64,000 nucleotides of DNA from JAQIBY01 sp963676165 (GCA_963676165.1 OY781043.1:1984001-2048000), one strand, 5' to 3'. Numbered from the stretch's first letter, positions 17,326 through 26,722 are shown. Notes: a model not told the origin generated them from the sequence alone. Program-made: numbers and translations.

Positions 17326-18621
17326 ATGAAGAAAATCGTTGGGAAAAGTTTGGCAATTTTGGCTTTGCTCATTTTAAGCAATAGCCTGTTCGGACAAGAA
17401 GAGAAGAATGAATCAGCGTTTAAGGTTGGAGGATTACTGCGCTACAATTTTGGATTTAGTCAATATGAAAATCCGATGACACCAGCCTCAGGATACGCAA
17501 CAATAGATACTTGGGGTGTTAATGCAAAAGGTAGTGCCCATGGGATTGATCTGGATTTCGAATACCGGTTCTACCCTACCAGCGGAACTCATTTCATCCA
17601 TCATGGGTATTTCGGATACGAAGCAAATGAATCGCTGTACCTGAAAGCTGGAGTCTTTCAAAAACCATTTGGAATCGGCAAATTTGCATCTCATTCATTC
17701 TGGTTTCAAGGTCCGTATTATGTTGGTCTTGAGGACGATTATGACATAGGAATAGGTTTTGATTATGAATTAAGTGACAATTTTAAAATCGAACTCTCCT
17801 ATTTTCGCCAATCTGAACCTGAAGGTCCTAAATTTGGTGGAGATGTGACCTTCGGAAATTCTGGTCCAGGAAGATACTCCTACGACATTACAACAGGACG
17901 TGTCGTTACAACTGACTCTGCAGTGTACAACGAATCAATTCGGGAATTAAACACAGGAAACTTGCGTCTCACTTACCAACTAAGCGATGCCATAGAGTTG
18001 GGACTTTCGGCTCAGGCAGGAGGCATATATCACGACATGTTGCAAACGGTTGAGTTTTCAGGGGCATTTGCAGGTCATGTCTTAGCAGAATTCAATCGGA
18101 TAAGTCTTAAAACAGAGTACATCTACTACAACTACAATGCGAGAGGTGCAAAAATTGCCAACAATGGAGATGTGAGCACCTATCAGATGGACTGCGTTCA
18201 AATGGGAGCTTATGGATTTGATTATCAGATAGCCTCAGAGGCTCAAATGTATATTGCAGGCATTGCTTACACCATTCCGCTTGAGTGGGGCCCAATTGAA
18301 AGTGTGCAAGCATATGTTGACTTTACCTATTTTGACAAATCGAATCCTGATTTTGTTGACTCCTACCATTTGATTCCAGGCGCGCTAGTGACTGCAGGAA
18401 ATTTGTATTGCTTTGCTGATTTTGCGCTAGGGAAAAACCATTCTTGGTTAACTGACGATTTTGGAGTTGGTTTTGAGCAAGGCAGATTATACACCAACGA
18501 CCCGGATAAATCCGACATGTACTACTACACTGAAGATGCTGCTTTAGTTGGCACCGGCGTTCCACTAAGCGAAATGCCATGGAATTTACGCTTTAATGTG
18601 AATTTGGGGTATTATTTTTAG
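17326..18621 (+). CDS. Porin-like outer-membrane protein
   Basis: The 431-residue product has a signal peptide ending near SNSLFGQ, then a series of amphipathic strands typical of a 16-stranded porin, closing with FNVNLGYYF, the terminal aromatic needed for BAM insertion. The phrase KAGVFQKPFGIGKFASHSFWFQG resembles the phosphate-selective porin (OprP/OprO) family, in which such a loop folds into the channel. It is an outer-membrane channel of unknown solute. A TATATTTG box lies at about 17292-17300. It is monocistronic. The porin class is fairly sure; phosphate selectivity is a guess from the family. Confidence 0.75.
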   Translation: MKKIVGKSLAILALLILSNSLFGQEEKNESAFKVGGLLRYNFGFSQYENPMTPASGYATIDTWGVNAKGSAHGIDLDFEYRFYPTSGTHFIHHGYFGYEANESLYLKAGVFQKPFGIGKFASHSFWFQGPYYVGLEDDYDIGIGFDYELSDNFKIELSYFRQSEPEGPKFGGDVTFGNSGPGRYSYDITTGRVVTTDSAVYNESIRELNTGNLRLTYQLSDAIELGLSAQAGGIYHDMLQTVEFSGAFAGHVLAEFNRISLKTEYIYYNYNARGAKIANNGDVSTYQMDCVQMGAYGFDYQIASEAQMYIAGIAYTIPLEWGPIESVQAYVDFTYFDKSNPDFVDSYHLIPGALVTAGNLYCFADFALGKNHSWLTDDFGVGFEQGRLYTNDPDKSDMYYYTEDAALVGTGVPLSEMPWNLRFNVNLGYYF

Positions 18622-18633
18622 GGAGAAGATTTC

Positions 18634-19017
18634 CTATCTAAATTGCAAAAGAAGTTTGTAGTTTTCCAAAACCACATCAATTGCAGAGTCTTTATCATAC
18701 GTATCCTCTGAGCATGCATCATGGTAAATTCGATAGAGTTTTCCACTATCGCCATCCTTTGAATTAATAAAATATGGGTCTCCACTCCCATAACTACAAC
18801 TTGCTATCGGAATATATTGATCTTCTTTAACAACTTTTCCGGGATAGCAATTATTCATCTCATCAATAATTTGCTGCTCATTAAGCATTTTTAAAGAAAC
18901 TCCATATTCGCTTAAATCTTGTGTTTCGTCAAAATCTATCTCAACCCCACGCAATTTATTAGCGTCAAGAAATTCAATCCAGTATTTCGGTAATTTATCC
19001 ATTTGTACGATTTTCAT
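18634..19017 (-). CDS. SMI1/KNR4 (SUKH)-like protein
   Basis: The 127-residue protein has the SUKH superfamily layout: an N-terminal helix and LPKYWIEFLDANKL, then IPIASCSYGSGDPYFINSKD, which corresponds to the conserved strand pair where family members read similar to (I/F)G-x-GD-x-(F/Y), and a terminal YDKDSAIDVVLENYKLLL helix. SUKH proteins commonly serve as immunity proteins against polymorphic toxins. No toxin gene lies next to it in the window, so it may be an orphan immunity gene. It is convergent with the porin gene, with 12 bases between the stops. The assignment is by pattern only. Confidence 0.6.
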   Translation of the reverse strand: MKIVQMDKLPKYWIEFLDANKLRGVEIDFDETQDLSEYGVSLKMLNEQQIIDEMNNCYPGKVVKEDQYIPIASCSYGSGDPYFINSKDGDSGKLYRIYHDACSEDTYDKDSAIDVVLENYKLLLQFR

Positions 19018-19077
19018 TTATCAACTGATCATCAATTTTCCAAATGTAGATCAGTGTAGTTACGGTACTAAATAATA

Positions 19078-19315
19078 TCACCAACCATGTCCATTTTGCT
19101 TTTTTGATTTACCAACTCCTTTAAACTTCCAAAGTCTTCTTAATATAATGATTACGACTGCCAGCATTGAAGCATTAACAACTGTAGTCAAAACGTAATA
19201 ATTACTCATGTCCGGAAATAGCCAAACAAACTTTGTAGGATACATATAGGTAAAAAAAATATAGCATTCCAATAAATGAAGGAATACTCAACAGTATTTT
19301 AGTCGTGTTTTTCAT
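19078..19315 (-). pseudogene. Small two-segment membrane protein with a frameshift in an 8-A run
   Basis: An ATG at 19315 opens MKNTTKILLSIPSFIGMLYF, a typical start with a first hydrophobic segment. This frame stops after 37 codons. Shifting by one at the run of eight A's (19252-19259; T's on the coding strand) joins it to a second frame with YPTKFVWLFPDMSNYYV, a second hydrophobic segment (NASMLAVVIIILRRLW) and a basic tail, ending at 19078. Read together it is an 80-residue membrane protein. Whether the shift is real, programmed or a sequencing error at the homopolymer cannot be told. A promoter-like repeat lies 167 bases upstream. Confidence 0.5.
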
Positions 19316-19481
19316 ATTAAGAATTAACCAAAGGGTAAAATCTCCATTTTTAGTTTTTATGATTGTCAGCAAATCGTTTTAGTATTCCTTTTTTTAATCT
19401 CTCCTATGCCATTTTACTTTTAAATTGTTTTAGATAGCTCGTTTACAACAAAAGCTTGCTATTAATCACATTAAAATACTT

Positions 19482-19529
19482 GCAAACAAGCTTGAAGTCC
19501 CATTTTTCATTAAAGATAGTAAAAATATG
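19482..19529 (-). repeat. Promoter-like leader repeat, copy 1
   Basis: About 48 bases match 26621-26668 in the same orientation with about 8 differences. Read on the minus strand it contains TATCTTTA followed by ATGAAAAATG and ends AAGCTTGTTTGC. TATCTTTA is close to the Bacteroidota -7 box. It lies on the promoter side of the small membrane-protein gene at 19078-19315, as copy 2 does for the gene at 26174-26530. Confidence 0.6.
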
Positions 19530-19550
19530 GTTGTAGAAGATTGGTATTCT

Positions 19551-22500
19551 TTATTCGACAATTAACTTTTTCAACAACGATTGTTGTTCAGTGTAAACTT
19601 TAACAAAATAAGAACCACTATGAAAGCTTCCAACATTTATTTTCACATTATCAGACATAACCTTTTGACTAAAGACTACTTGCCCTAAGATATCAATGAC
19701 CTCTACATAAAGCATTTTTGATTCACAATGGATACTAAGCTCGTTATTCGCTGGATTAGGATATAGATACATTTCATTCACTTTGTGAGTATCTATTCCA
19801 ACAAAGAAATCAAAAGGCTCAGACATTGCTGAACATCCGAATTCATTGCTAGCTTCCACACTGTATGCACCTGAAATATCCGCAATAATGCTACTTGAGG
19901 TTTCTCCATCTAATACTTGCCCATCTAAATACCACTGGAGATTTCCTGATGCATTTGTTGTTAGTTGTCCTGCAAAAAATGTAATAATTGGAACATCTGG
20001 TGTAATCCAACAATTAATAGTGGAATACACGGTATTCGTTAGGATTGGATTGTTATAATCAAAGTAAATATAACCAGTATTACTAATCTGTTCAAATGGA
20101 TTTAAACCTTCAACTGGCAGCATTCGATATTTTATATAACCATTACTTGCATAATAATTTACGTTGCTATCAGGTAACATAATGCTGTCAAAAGAAAAAG
20201 TGAGCATATTATCTTCTTTTAGAATGCGAACATCATGACTTGAAGAGATAAATTCAAAACTAGAACTCTCGAACTTGGAATCAAGAGGATCAACAATTAT
20301 GACGTTAATTGCTGTATCATTACCAGTATTCTGAAATCTAATTGTATATTCTAACTCTTGATCAGGATCAATAAAGCCCTCATCTCCCGTTCCTACAGGA
20401 AAAACCGACTTATCGTTTGGATCATAAGCGCATGTTAGTTGTTCCACAAGGGTATCTGAAAATATTGACTGAATGGCCCCTAGCTCATCTGTTAGACAAA
20501 CATCTAAATAACTAATAAGAGTATCTCCAAACATTGTAGCGGGCGGAGTCTCAACAATCACATAAAACGAAGTATCAGATAAGAAGTTTATGGAATCAAA
20601 AGACCAATAAATTTTGCCATTAGAAATTGAATCTTCAACGATTTGAGCAGAATTATAATGCATTGCATCATCCAATTCTAATTCAATAATTCCTGCGGGA
20701 TTAGTAGTTCCGGCATTAGAAACTTGAATCCAATACATTCCATAGCTATCACACACGGATGGTCCTGAAATTAAATCTGGGATATGACAATCAATTACTT
20801 CCTCTGGGTAAAATCCAAAATCACACGTATCTGCATCTGTTGAATTTATATCGATATCAAGACTATAAACTTCATATGGAGTTGTTAAACCCCAATAATC
20901 TATTGGCATAAAACTCAGTTCATATTCTCCTGGATCAACTGCCATCCAATACACACCTTCACTATCAGCATATGTTGCTAACGCATTTGGAGAAACATCC
21001 AACTGTACATTGGTTAAGCCATCCTCATCAACATCCTTTAACCCATTCTGATTTGCGTCAAAAAACAAATCGCCACTTATGTTAAATCCCTTCATATAGT
21101 TTTTCTGCCATAATAATTGATTTGCAATAACAAAACATGAAACTAGATCAACCACTTCGTCACCATCAAGATCAATCAAATCTAACCTATTGATATAATC
21201 ATCATTGATTACAACTGGGGAGCCATAATAATCAAAAAACCTTTCTATCCAATACACACTACTCTGATCAGAATAAACAATATCTCCATCACCATCCATA
21301 TCTAAATCTGCGACCCCAATAGATTTTATGGACTCTTGAGTTATTAAATTATTATGAATAACTTCTGTTTCAAATTCTGGACCGCTTGTAATTAAAACTT
21401 GAAAAATCTTGAAAGCCTCTTTGAAAATTATATCTAAATTACCATCTTCATTAATATCCAAAAACGACAAACTATTCAAACCAGAACTAGAATTCGAACT
21501 CAAAATTAAATGACTTTCAGCAAATTCACCATCAGTATTAACAAACCAAAACAAATCATAACTACCACTGTAAGTAACAACATCCAAGTCACCATCTTGA
21601 TCCAGATCTACTATTCCCAAATCAAATAAATATTGGTCTGCACTTATAATTAGTTCATCGCTTGTATAACCTCCAGCGCCATCATTTAAGACTAGAAATA
21701 TTTCATTGCTTTTGCTGTAAACAATATCTACAAAGCCATCACCATTCATGTCTTCAACAGCCGACAACTCGATATCAGCAACTCCGGCTGTAGACTGAAT
21801 CCACTCACTCCCATTTTGTTGATATATCAATATACTTTCAGGTGTAATAGAAATAAAATCAAAATCTCCATCATTATCAATATCAACAAGACCATTTATA
21901 GGTGCTCGAGAAAAGTTAGTTAATTCTAGGAGGATAGACTCTTCCTCAAATGCATTATTTTCACTGTTCTCATACATTGATAATTTATCATCATAAGCAC
22001 AGAATACGTCAACATCTCCATCGCTATCATAATCTACGAAAAATGTTGAATACGGCAAACTATTTTCACTTTTAAGGGCTACAGGATCTAAAAACACACC
22101 AATTCCATCATTCTTATACCATACAATTTTCCCATCAGTAAACCCTTCAATAATATCGATAAAGCCATCATTGTCAAAGTCAGAAAAAACGAGAGACGAC
22201 ATTGATTCAAATTCTTCATAAAAAAACTCTTGATCACTTAATCCAGACACATGGATTAATAAACTTTCTGGCGAAAACATAGTTTGTGTAGCATAATCCC
22301 AAGCACCATCATTATTTACATCTCCTATTATTCCGTCAGAGCCCATAGTATATTCGGAATAACCTGGTTGAGGACCAGAGAAATTACCACCTCCTACATT
22401 TATGAAGTTGTTATATCCACAAAACATATAGATAATATCTGTCAAGTCGTCATTATTAAAATCAAGCAATTTTGGATGTTTAAATGTGCTAAAGGTATAT

Positions 22501-23171
22501 TGGCTTGAATAAACAGGAGTTTTGACAAAACTTTCATTTCCATCATTTTCATAGAGATCAAATTGATAATCATGATTGGATGAAGCCACAAAATCAGTAT
22601 CTCCATCATTGTCCATGTCTTCAAATTGAATATACATAGGATGATCGACCTCTGAATTAATTACATTTTCAACATCAAATACTCCACCCCCATTATTTTT
22701 AAACAAAGAAATCTTTCCAATCTCGTTAAATGCAACAACAACATCTACATCTCCATCTTGATCAATATCGTTTGCATAAGCACAGCCAACACCCTCAACA
22801 ATTTGGTTAAAATCACTAAACGTATTGTCTCCTACATTTCGATACCACCCTATACCCTGTTCATTCTGTGCAAGTAAATCGACTAGGTTATCTCCATCAA
22901 CATCTGCGGTATCAATAGAGAAAAATGCATTATTTGTAATAACAATCTGATTTTTCAGAGAGTCACCTTGAATATTTTCATAAAACACCAATAAATTACC
23001 TGTAAACGATGAACATATCAAGTCATTATCTCCATCATAATCGTAATCAACACAAACAATTCTCCCAACGGGCCCCATGGCGTGTGAGTGATTAATCAAA
23101 CTTGGGTCTCCAAACTGTGAATACATAGGGATTGTAATGAAAAACAGAAGCACAAATAATAAAGTTCTCAT
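19551..23171 (-). CDS. Large secreted FG-GAP/VCBS repeat protein with T9SS sorting domain
   Basis: The 1206-residue protein starts with a signal peptide (MRTLLFVLLFFITIPMYSQ). Residues about 30-690 hold roughly a dozen repeats of the FG-GAP/VCBS type, each with a calcium-binding D-x-D-x-D-G-D loop (DYDYDGDNDLIC, DIDQDGDVDVVV, DLDQDGDLDVVT), a beta-propeller that binds Ca2+. A SdrD/Cna B-like segment (DLFFDANQNGLKDVDEDGL) and a DUF11-like domain (YTIRFQNTGNDTAINVIIVDPLD) follow. The last 75 residues are a type A sorting domain (LYPNPANNELSI...GSYFVKVY). It is therefore a T9SS cell-surface adhesin-like protein. Partner unknown. It has no obvious operon partner. Confidence 0.9.
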   Translation of the reverse strand: MRTLLFVLLFFITIPMYSQFGDPSLINHSHAMGPVGRIVCVDYDYDGDNDLICSSFTGNLLVFYENIQGDSLKNQIVITNNAFFSIDTADVDGDNLVDLLAQNEQGIGWYRNVGDNTFSDFNQIVEGVGCAYANDIDQDGDVDVVVAFNEIGKISLFKNNGGGVFDVENVINSEVDHPMYIQFEDMDNDGDTDFVASSNHDYQFDLYENDGNESFVKTPVYSSQYTFSTFKHPKLLDFNNDDLTDIIYMFCGYNNFINVGGGNFSGPQPGYSEYTMGSDGIIGDVNNDGAWDYATQTMFSPESLLIHVSGLSDQEFFYEEFESMSSLVFSDFDNDGFIDIIEGFTDGKIVWYKNDGIGVFLDPVALKSENSLPYSTFFVDYDSDGDVDVFCAYDDKLSMYENSENNAFEEESILLELTNFSRAPINGLVDIDNDGDFDFISITPESILIYQQNGSEWIQSTAGVADIELSAVEDMNGDGFVDIVYSKSNEIFLVLNDGAGGYTSDELIISADQYLFDLGIVDLDQDGDLDVVTYSGSYDLFWFVNTDGEFAESHLILSSNSSSGLNSLSFLDINEDGNLDIIFKEAFKIFQVLITSGPEFETEVIHNNLITQESIKSIGVADLDMDGDGDIVYSDQSSVYWIERFFDYYGSPVVINDDYINRLDLIDLDGDEVVDLVSCFVIANQLLWQKNYMKGFNISGDLFFDANQNGLKDVDEDGLTNVQLDVSPNALATYADSEGVYWMAVDPGEYELSFMPIDYWGLTTPYEVYSLDIDINSTDADTCDFGFYPEEVIDCHIPDLISGPSVCDSYGMYWIQVSNAGTTNPAGIIELELDDAMHYNSAQIVEDSISNGKIYWSFDSINFLSDTSFYVIVETPPATMFGDTLISYLDVCLTDELGAIQSIFSDTLVEQLTCAYDPNDKSVFPVGTGDEGFIDPDQELEYTIRFQNTGNDTAINVIIVDPLDSKFESSSFEFISSSHDVRILKEDNMLTFSFDSIMLPDSNVNYYASNGYIKYRMLPVEGLNPFEQISNTGYIYFDYNNPILTNTVYSTINCWITPDVPIITFFAGQLTTNASGNLQWYLDGQVLDGETSSSIIADISGAYSVEASNEFGCSAMSEPFDFFVGIDTHKVNEMYLYPNPANNELSIHCESKMLYVEVIDILGQVVFSQKVMSDNVKINVGSFHSGSYFVKVYTEQQSLLKKLIVE

Positions 23172-23298
23172 AGTATATGGTTTAATATTCAGACAAGATA
23201 CATTATTTTTCCAATTTGAACAAATAATGCATGATTATTGGTTTCATTTTTAAGGAGTTTAGTTTTATTATAACATCTGTATTACTAGACAAAGTTTA

Positions 23299-23415
23299 AG
23301 TGCTAAACGTTGTTTTGCCTTTTCGATTTGTTGGCAACGGTCTCAGCTGTTTACAGACTGCGCTTTTCTGGCGCGTTAAACTCGCACAGCTGATATATAT
23401 TTGCTGTTGTACTTA
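23299..23415. other. Hairpin-rich spacer between accessory genes
   Basis: The spacer contains TTGGCAACGGTCTCAGCTG (23331-23349), then CAGCTG (23344-23349) and a second CAGCTG (23387-23392) flanking GCGC...GCGC, so an imperfect stem of about 49 bases can form. I believe this TTGGCAACGGTCTC phrase recurs in Bacteroidota intergenic regions beside small accessory genes, but that is from memory. It could be a recombination site or a repeat unit. Confidence 0.45.
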
Positions 23416-23424
23416 GTATTTATT

Positions 23425-23754
23425 TCAAAAACTTAATTCTGTCTCTATTTTCTTTATTAGGTTGTTTTTCTTTTCGATTTCCTTTTCAACTTTTTTAATC
23501 ACTTTTTTATTGCTCTTTTTCAAAAATATTAACGGAAGAAAATTGATCAAGCTTAAAACAATTGCAATCGTTTTATTGTCGATATTCAATGAAAAAACAC
23601 TAAAACTCAATGAATTTAAATTATAGAAAATCACGAAAAAAATAACGGCTAAAAGAGTTCTAATCATAATCTCTCTTATTACATTCTTCTTTTTAATCTT
23701 TTTGGGTTCTGTAGAATATCTTCGATTGAATGCATCTTCAATTGATTCGATCAA
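23425..23754 (-). CDS. Small membrane protein, possibly N-terminally truncated
   Basis: The listed 109-residue frame starts at a TTG. It has two hydrophobic segments (TLLAVIFFVIFYNL and IAIVLSLINFLPLIFL) between highly basic ends, the last (KKVIKKVEKEIEKKN) looking like a short coiled coil. Upstream of the TTG the same frame stays open for about 21 codons and translates to coding-like sequence (LLFERNYDLKKLKSAKNK) back to a stop at about 23831, with no ATG. So the true front of the gene may be missing or displaced by a frameshift. An ATG in another frame lies at about 23793. Function unknown. Confidence 0.45.
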   Translation of the reverse strand: MIESIEDAFNRRYSTEPKKIKKKNVIREIMIRTLLAVIFFVIFYNLNSLSFSVFSLNIDNKTIAIVLSLINFLPLIFLKKSNKKVIKKVEKEIEKKNNLIKKIETELSF

Positions 23755-23846
23755 TTTATTCTTCGCTGATTTAAGTTTTTTAAGATCATAATTTCTCTCG
23801 AAAAGTAAATTTCCTGCAAATATCTACACATTGTTCGCACACGTAA

Positions 23847-24602
23847 TCAATAAATCAAATCATCCTCAATTTCTATTCCTGACAATTCAAGAAGATAAAT
23901 GCAGCAATCCGATATTTCTCCACCTGACCACCTAGTCACCATACGATATCCCTCAACTGTGTGTCCCTCTAAAATCCATTCAGCTCCATCAGAACCATAA
24001 ATTTCCTTTTCTGTTGGTATTTGTTCAAAGTCACATTCTGCAATTAGTTCATTAAATCTTAACCAGTTATTCTCATTAATCTGTATTGTATCAGTTTCAA
24101 TAGTTTTTCCCGCAAAGTAGCCACCTAAACCATCAGATATTGAATAGAATAAAGTATGTAAATCATCTTTTTTTTCAATCGTTATTGAAATTGGCTGGTT
24201 GAAGGTTCTCAACCATACAAATCGATAAATGTCCCTATTCAAATATTTAACAGATAGGTTATCTAGTCCGAACTTATAATAATGCTTAGAATACCAACGA
24301 TTTGTAAATGTATCTAACCGATTCTCAATTAATCCATTTTCAGGTTGTACAAAACGAAAATAATAAATTGCAGAGTCCTGTGTTAGCGACCTACCATTAT
24401 CACTGTATTCATCATAATAGTATTTTTCAAATACAGTGTCTCCAGAAAAAGCATCATAAAGATTTGTTTTCACACCAAAAAGTTTGCCCTTGGTTCTACG
24501 AGCCGATATATCACAGCTTGAAATTAAAACACAAAATATCAACATTATGGACAGTAACTCAATCCTATTCCCATATGAAAATTTAGTTTTCGTTCTATTC
24601 AT
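23847..24602 (-). CDS. Hypothetical lipoprotein
   Basis: The 251-residue product begins with a basic N-terminus and a hydrophobic stretch ending in LISSC, a lipobox with the cysteine at about residue 30. The mature part is rich in Tyr, Asp and Arg and ends in a compact domain (WILEGHTVEGYRMVTRWSG followed by a CC pair). I do not recognise the family. It is probably anchored to the outer membrane. It lies in a row of minus-strand accessory genes with long spacers on both sides, so it is likely transcribed alone. Confidence 0.6.
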   Translation of the reverse strand: MNRTKTKFSYGNRIELLSIMLIFCVLISSCDISARRTKGKLFGVKTNLYDAFSGDTVFEKYYYDEYSDNGRSLTQDSAIYYFRFVQPENGLIENRLDTFTNRWYSKHYYKFGLDNLSVKYLNRDIYRFVWLRTFNQPISITIEKKDDLHTLFYSISDGLGGYFAGKTIETDTIQINENNWLRFNELIAECDFEQIPTEKEIYGSDGAEWILEGHTVEGYRMVTRWSGGEISDCCIYLLELSGIEIEDDLIY

Positions 24603-24666
24603 GTCTTTTGCTTTTTACCTTTAAATCCCAATCCAGTCTTATAATTTTTGCCAATGCCTTTATCTG

Positions 24667-24802
24667 TGCCAACGACCTGTGGCATGAATCGTTGCGCATT
24701 TCAAAGGACTTTCTTTTCAAGCCGCTATGCCGCTGATTAAATATTATTTCGTTTAAATACAACACTATCCGCGCAAAGTTTTATGACCACGTATTGTGGT
24801 CA
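24667..24802. other. Spacer with short inverted repeats
   Basis: TGCCA/TGGCA (24667-24684) and CAACGA/TCGTTG (24670-24694) can pair in alternative small hairpins. TGACCAC-GTATT-GTGGTCA (24784-24802) is a perfect 7-base stem immediately after the stop of the gene ending at 24808 and may terminate it, though it lacks a U-run. Confidence 0.45.
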
Positions 24803-24807
24803 GTAGT

Positions 24808-25902
24808 TCACTTAAGTTCATCTAATATTTTCTTTAATCCGTCATCCGTATTAGCTGGTACATTTTTAAAGTCGAAATCAGCAGGAACAGTATATTTTTC
24901 CAATACAATTCCATTTTCAAGTCTCATATATGTCAACTCTGATGCTTTAAACTCGAAATAACCAGGCAAATTCTCATCTTCCTCATTTTTACCATGACGA
25001 ACAACAAAAATCCCAGAGATCCAATCACCAAACACTTTGTTGTCATTTAATCTATTGGGGAAAATATCCACCAAATCAACCGAGAATTTATCAATCGAAT
25101 AGAAGCCTGTGCCTGTGTGTAATTCTATATTAGTTAATAATAGACTGTCGTTTTTAATAGTCCATGTACAAAATGGAGCTCCACTTTTTTCAAAATTTTC
25201 CCAATTGTATGGCCATTTTAAATGGTCGTTCTCGAAATATGATAAAACGGGACTTAAACCCGAATTGCCGTTTAAATATCCACCTTTAGTATCAAATGTT
25301 ATCGTATCATTTCCATGTATCCGAAAGTAGTATGAGATGTAATTATTGTTCAGGTATAACATTGAATATTTTGCCATCAAATCATGGTTAGAAGTATCTT
25401 TTTCTGAAATCTTTTCGATTTGTTTAAAATCCTTATCAGTGAACTCTTGCACATCAACTACCTTGCCGTATTTGACGTAGAAATAATAAGACTTTTCAAC
25501 TTCCCAATAGTTTTTCTTCTTTCTTTTTTCTCCAATTATTACACCAGTAAACCAATCAGCGAACACCTTATCTTTAGAAAATAAAGAATCCGATTGTGAT
25601 TTCACATTAAATTTTTCAGGCTTATATTTTGCCTTTTCTATTTGAATTTCTTTTAAGAATAATTTGTCATCGGAAATCTCCCAAATAGCAACATGTCCAC
25701 GATAATTAGCTGTATGCAACATTGTAAAAGGGTATGCAATATTGTTTTGAGAATAATAAGTCTCAAGTGGAGAAGGGTGTCCCCATCCTACTGAAAGAGT
25801 TAATTTTATCCCATCGTAGTGAAGAAAATCAGGTTCTTGTTCTGTAGCAAATAATAATCCTGAATTTATTATTAACGCAATTATAAATATCAGTTTTTTC
25901 AT
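24808..25902 (-). CDS. Secreted hypothetical protein with internal duplication
   Basis: The 364-residue product has a signal peptide (MKKLIFIIALIINSGLLFA). Its body is two similar halves of about 160 residues. The halves align at WEISDDKLFLKEIQIE with WTIKNDSLLLTNIELH, at FADWFTGVIIGE with FGDWISGIFVVRHG, and at a closing aromatic-Asp-Phe strand. This is a tandem duplication of one domain. No known family or catalytic residue was recognised. It is probably periplasmic or surface exposed. It lies in the accessory block, single and flanked by long spacers. Confidence 0.6.
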   Translation of the reverse strand: MKKLIFIIALIINSGLLFATEQEPDFLHYDGIKLTLSVGWGHPSPLETYYSQNNIAYPFTMLHTANYRGHVAIWEISDDKLFLKEIQIEKAKYKPEKFNVKSQSDSLFSKDKVFADWFTGVIIGEKRKKKNYWEVEKSYYFYVKYGKVVDVQEFTDKDFKQIEKISEKDTSNHDLMAKYSMLYLNNNYISYYFRIHGNDTITFDTKGGYLNGNSGLSPVLSYFENDHLKWPYNWENFEKSGAPFCTWTIKNDSLLLTNIELHTGTGFYSIDKFSVDLVDIFPNRLNDNKVFGDWISGIFVVRHGKNEEDENLPGYFEFKASELTYMRLENGIVLEKYTVPADFDFKNVPANTDDGLKKILDELK

Positions 25903-26173
25903 GATGTAATTTTATGTAAGTATTATCGCCTATTCAATTGATTTTCTGCGGCTTTCAACAAGCAACGCAAGGCATTTTAAAAACAATGATTTCCTGTTAC
26001 AATTATTTCCATTTTATCTCTTAGTTTTCAAATTTACGACTTACTGCCCTATCTTTTTATTGCGTATTGTAGGGTGTTTTTCTTTATTTTAATTATTCTG
26101 TCAAAATTTCTAAAAATAAACCTTTCCATTCTATTCCGATACTAACACTGTGAAAAATCAACCAAATACTCTT

Positions 26174-26530
26174 TTATTTTCCAAGTTCAAATTTAATTTT
26201 AGGTTTCAGTAAATAGCAAATCTTTATTTCCACCCAATTCTTTTTCTTAATTCCATTAACCTCTGTCAACACAACTCGATACTTATATATTACCAACGGA
26301 CTTATCATAAAAGGTCTAATCTGAAAGTCTCGTTTATATGGATTCTTTATTTTTTCCTTGCCAACAGTTTTTTTTATATCTACTATTGAATGTCCAATAT
26401 TTCTAAAATAGTATTCTATTTCTTTTTTGTAATTCTTTATTAGGTGTTCGAATCCCATTTTTATTGAAAACACAAATAGAATAGTCATTAAAACCAATCC
26501 AAGAATTACTATTATTTCATTAGTCTCCAT
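26174..26530 (-). CDS. Small membrane-anchored hypothetical protein
   Basis: The 118-residue protein has one N-terminal hydrophobic segment (EIIVILGLVLMTILFVFSI) followed by a basic soluble part (KKEIEYYFRNIGHSIVDIKK) that ends in strands with many Lys and aromatic residues (KYRVVLTEVNGIKKKNWVEI). It looks like a type II single-pass protein with a cytosolic tail or periplasmic domain. Copy 2 of a promoter-like repeat lies 91 bases upstream. I do not recognise the family. Confidence 0.5.
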   Translation of the reverse strand: METNEIIVILGLVLMTILFVFSIKMGFEHLIKNYKKEIEYYFRNIGHSIVDIKKTVGKEKIKNPYKRDFQIRPFMISPLVIYKYRVVLTEVNGIKKKNWVEIKICYLLKPKIKFELGK

Positions 26531-26620
26531 TTAATTTTGTCAGTATTAGATTCTTTTAAAATACCCTACAAACTCACCTACACACTCCCAAGTGCAAAGA
26601 TTTACAATTAAGCAAAGGCG

Positions 26621-26668
26621 CAAACAAGCTTAAAGTCACATTTTTCACGAAAGATAATGATAATATGT
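26621..26668 (-). repeat. Promoter-like leader repeat, copy 2
   Basis: This is the second copy of the 48-base element at 19482-19529. Read on the minus strand it has TTATCTTTCGTGAAAAATGT and ends AAGCTTGTTTGC. It lies 91 bases before the start of the gene at 26530 and after the terminator at 26723-26750. Confidence 0.6.
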
Positions 26669-26722
26669 AACAATCCATATTTTTTAGGATGATTTTCTGT
26701 CTTTATAGAGTAATATTACAAA

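Noticed and set aside
26420..26460. GGTGTTCGAATCCC resembling a tRNA T-loop
   Set aside because: It lies inside a coding frame and no acceptor or anticodon stems could be formed around it.
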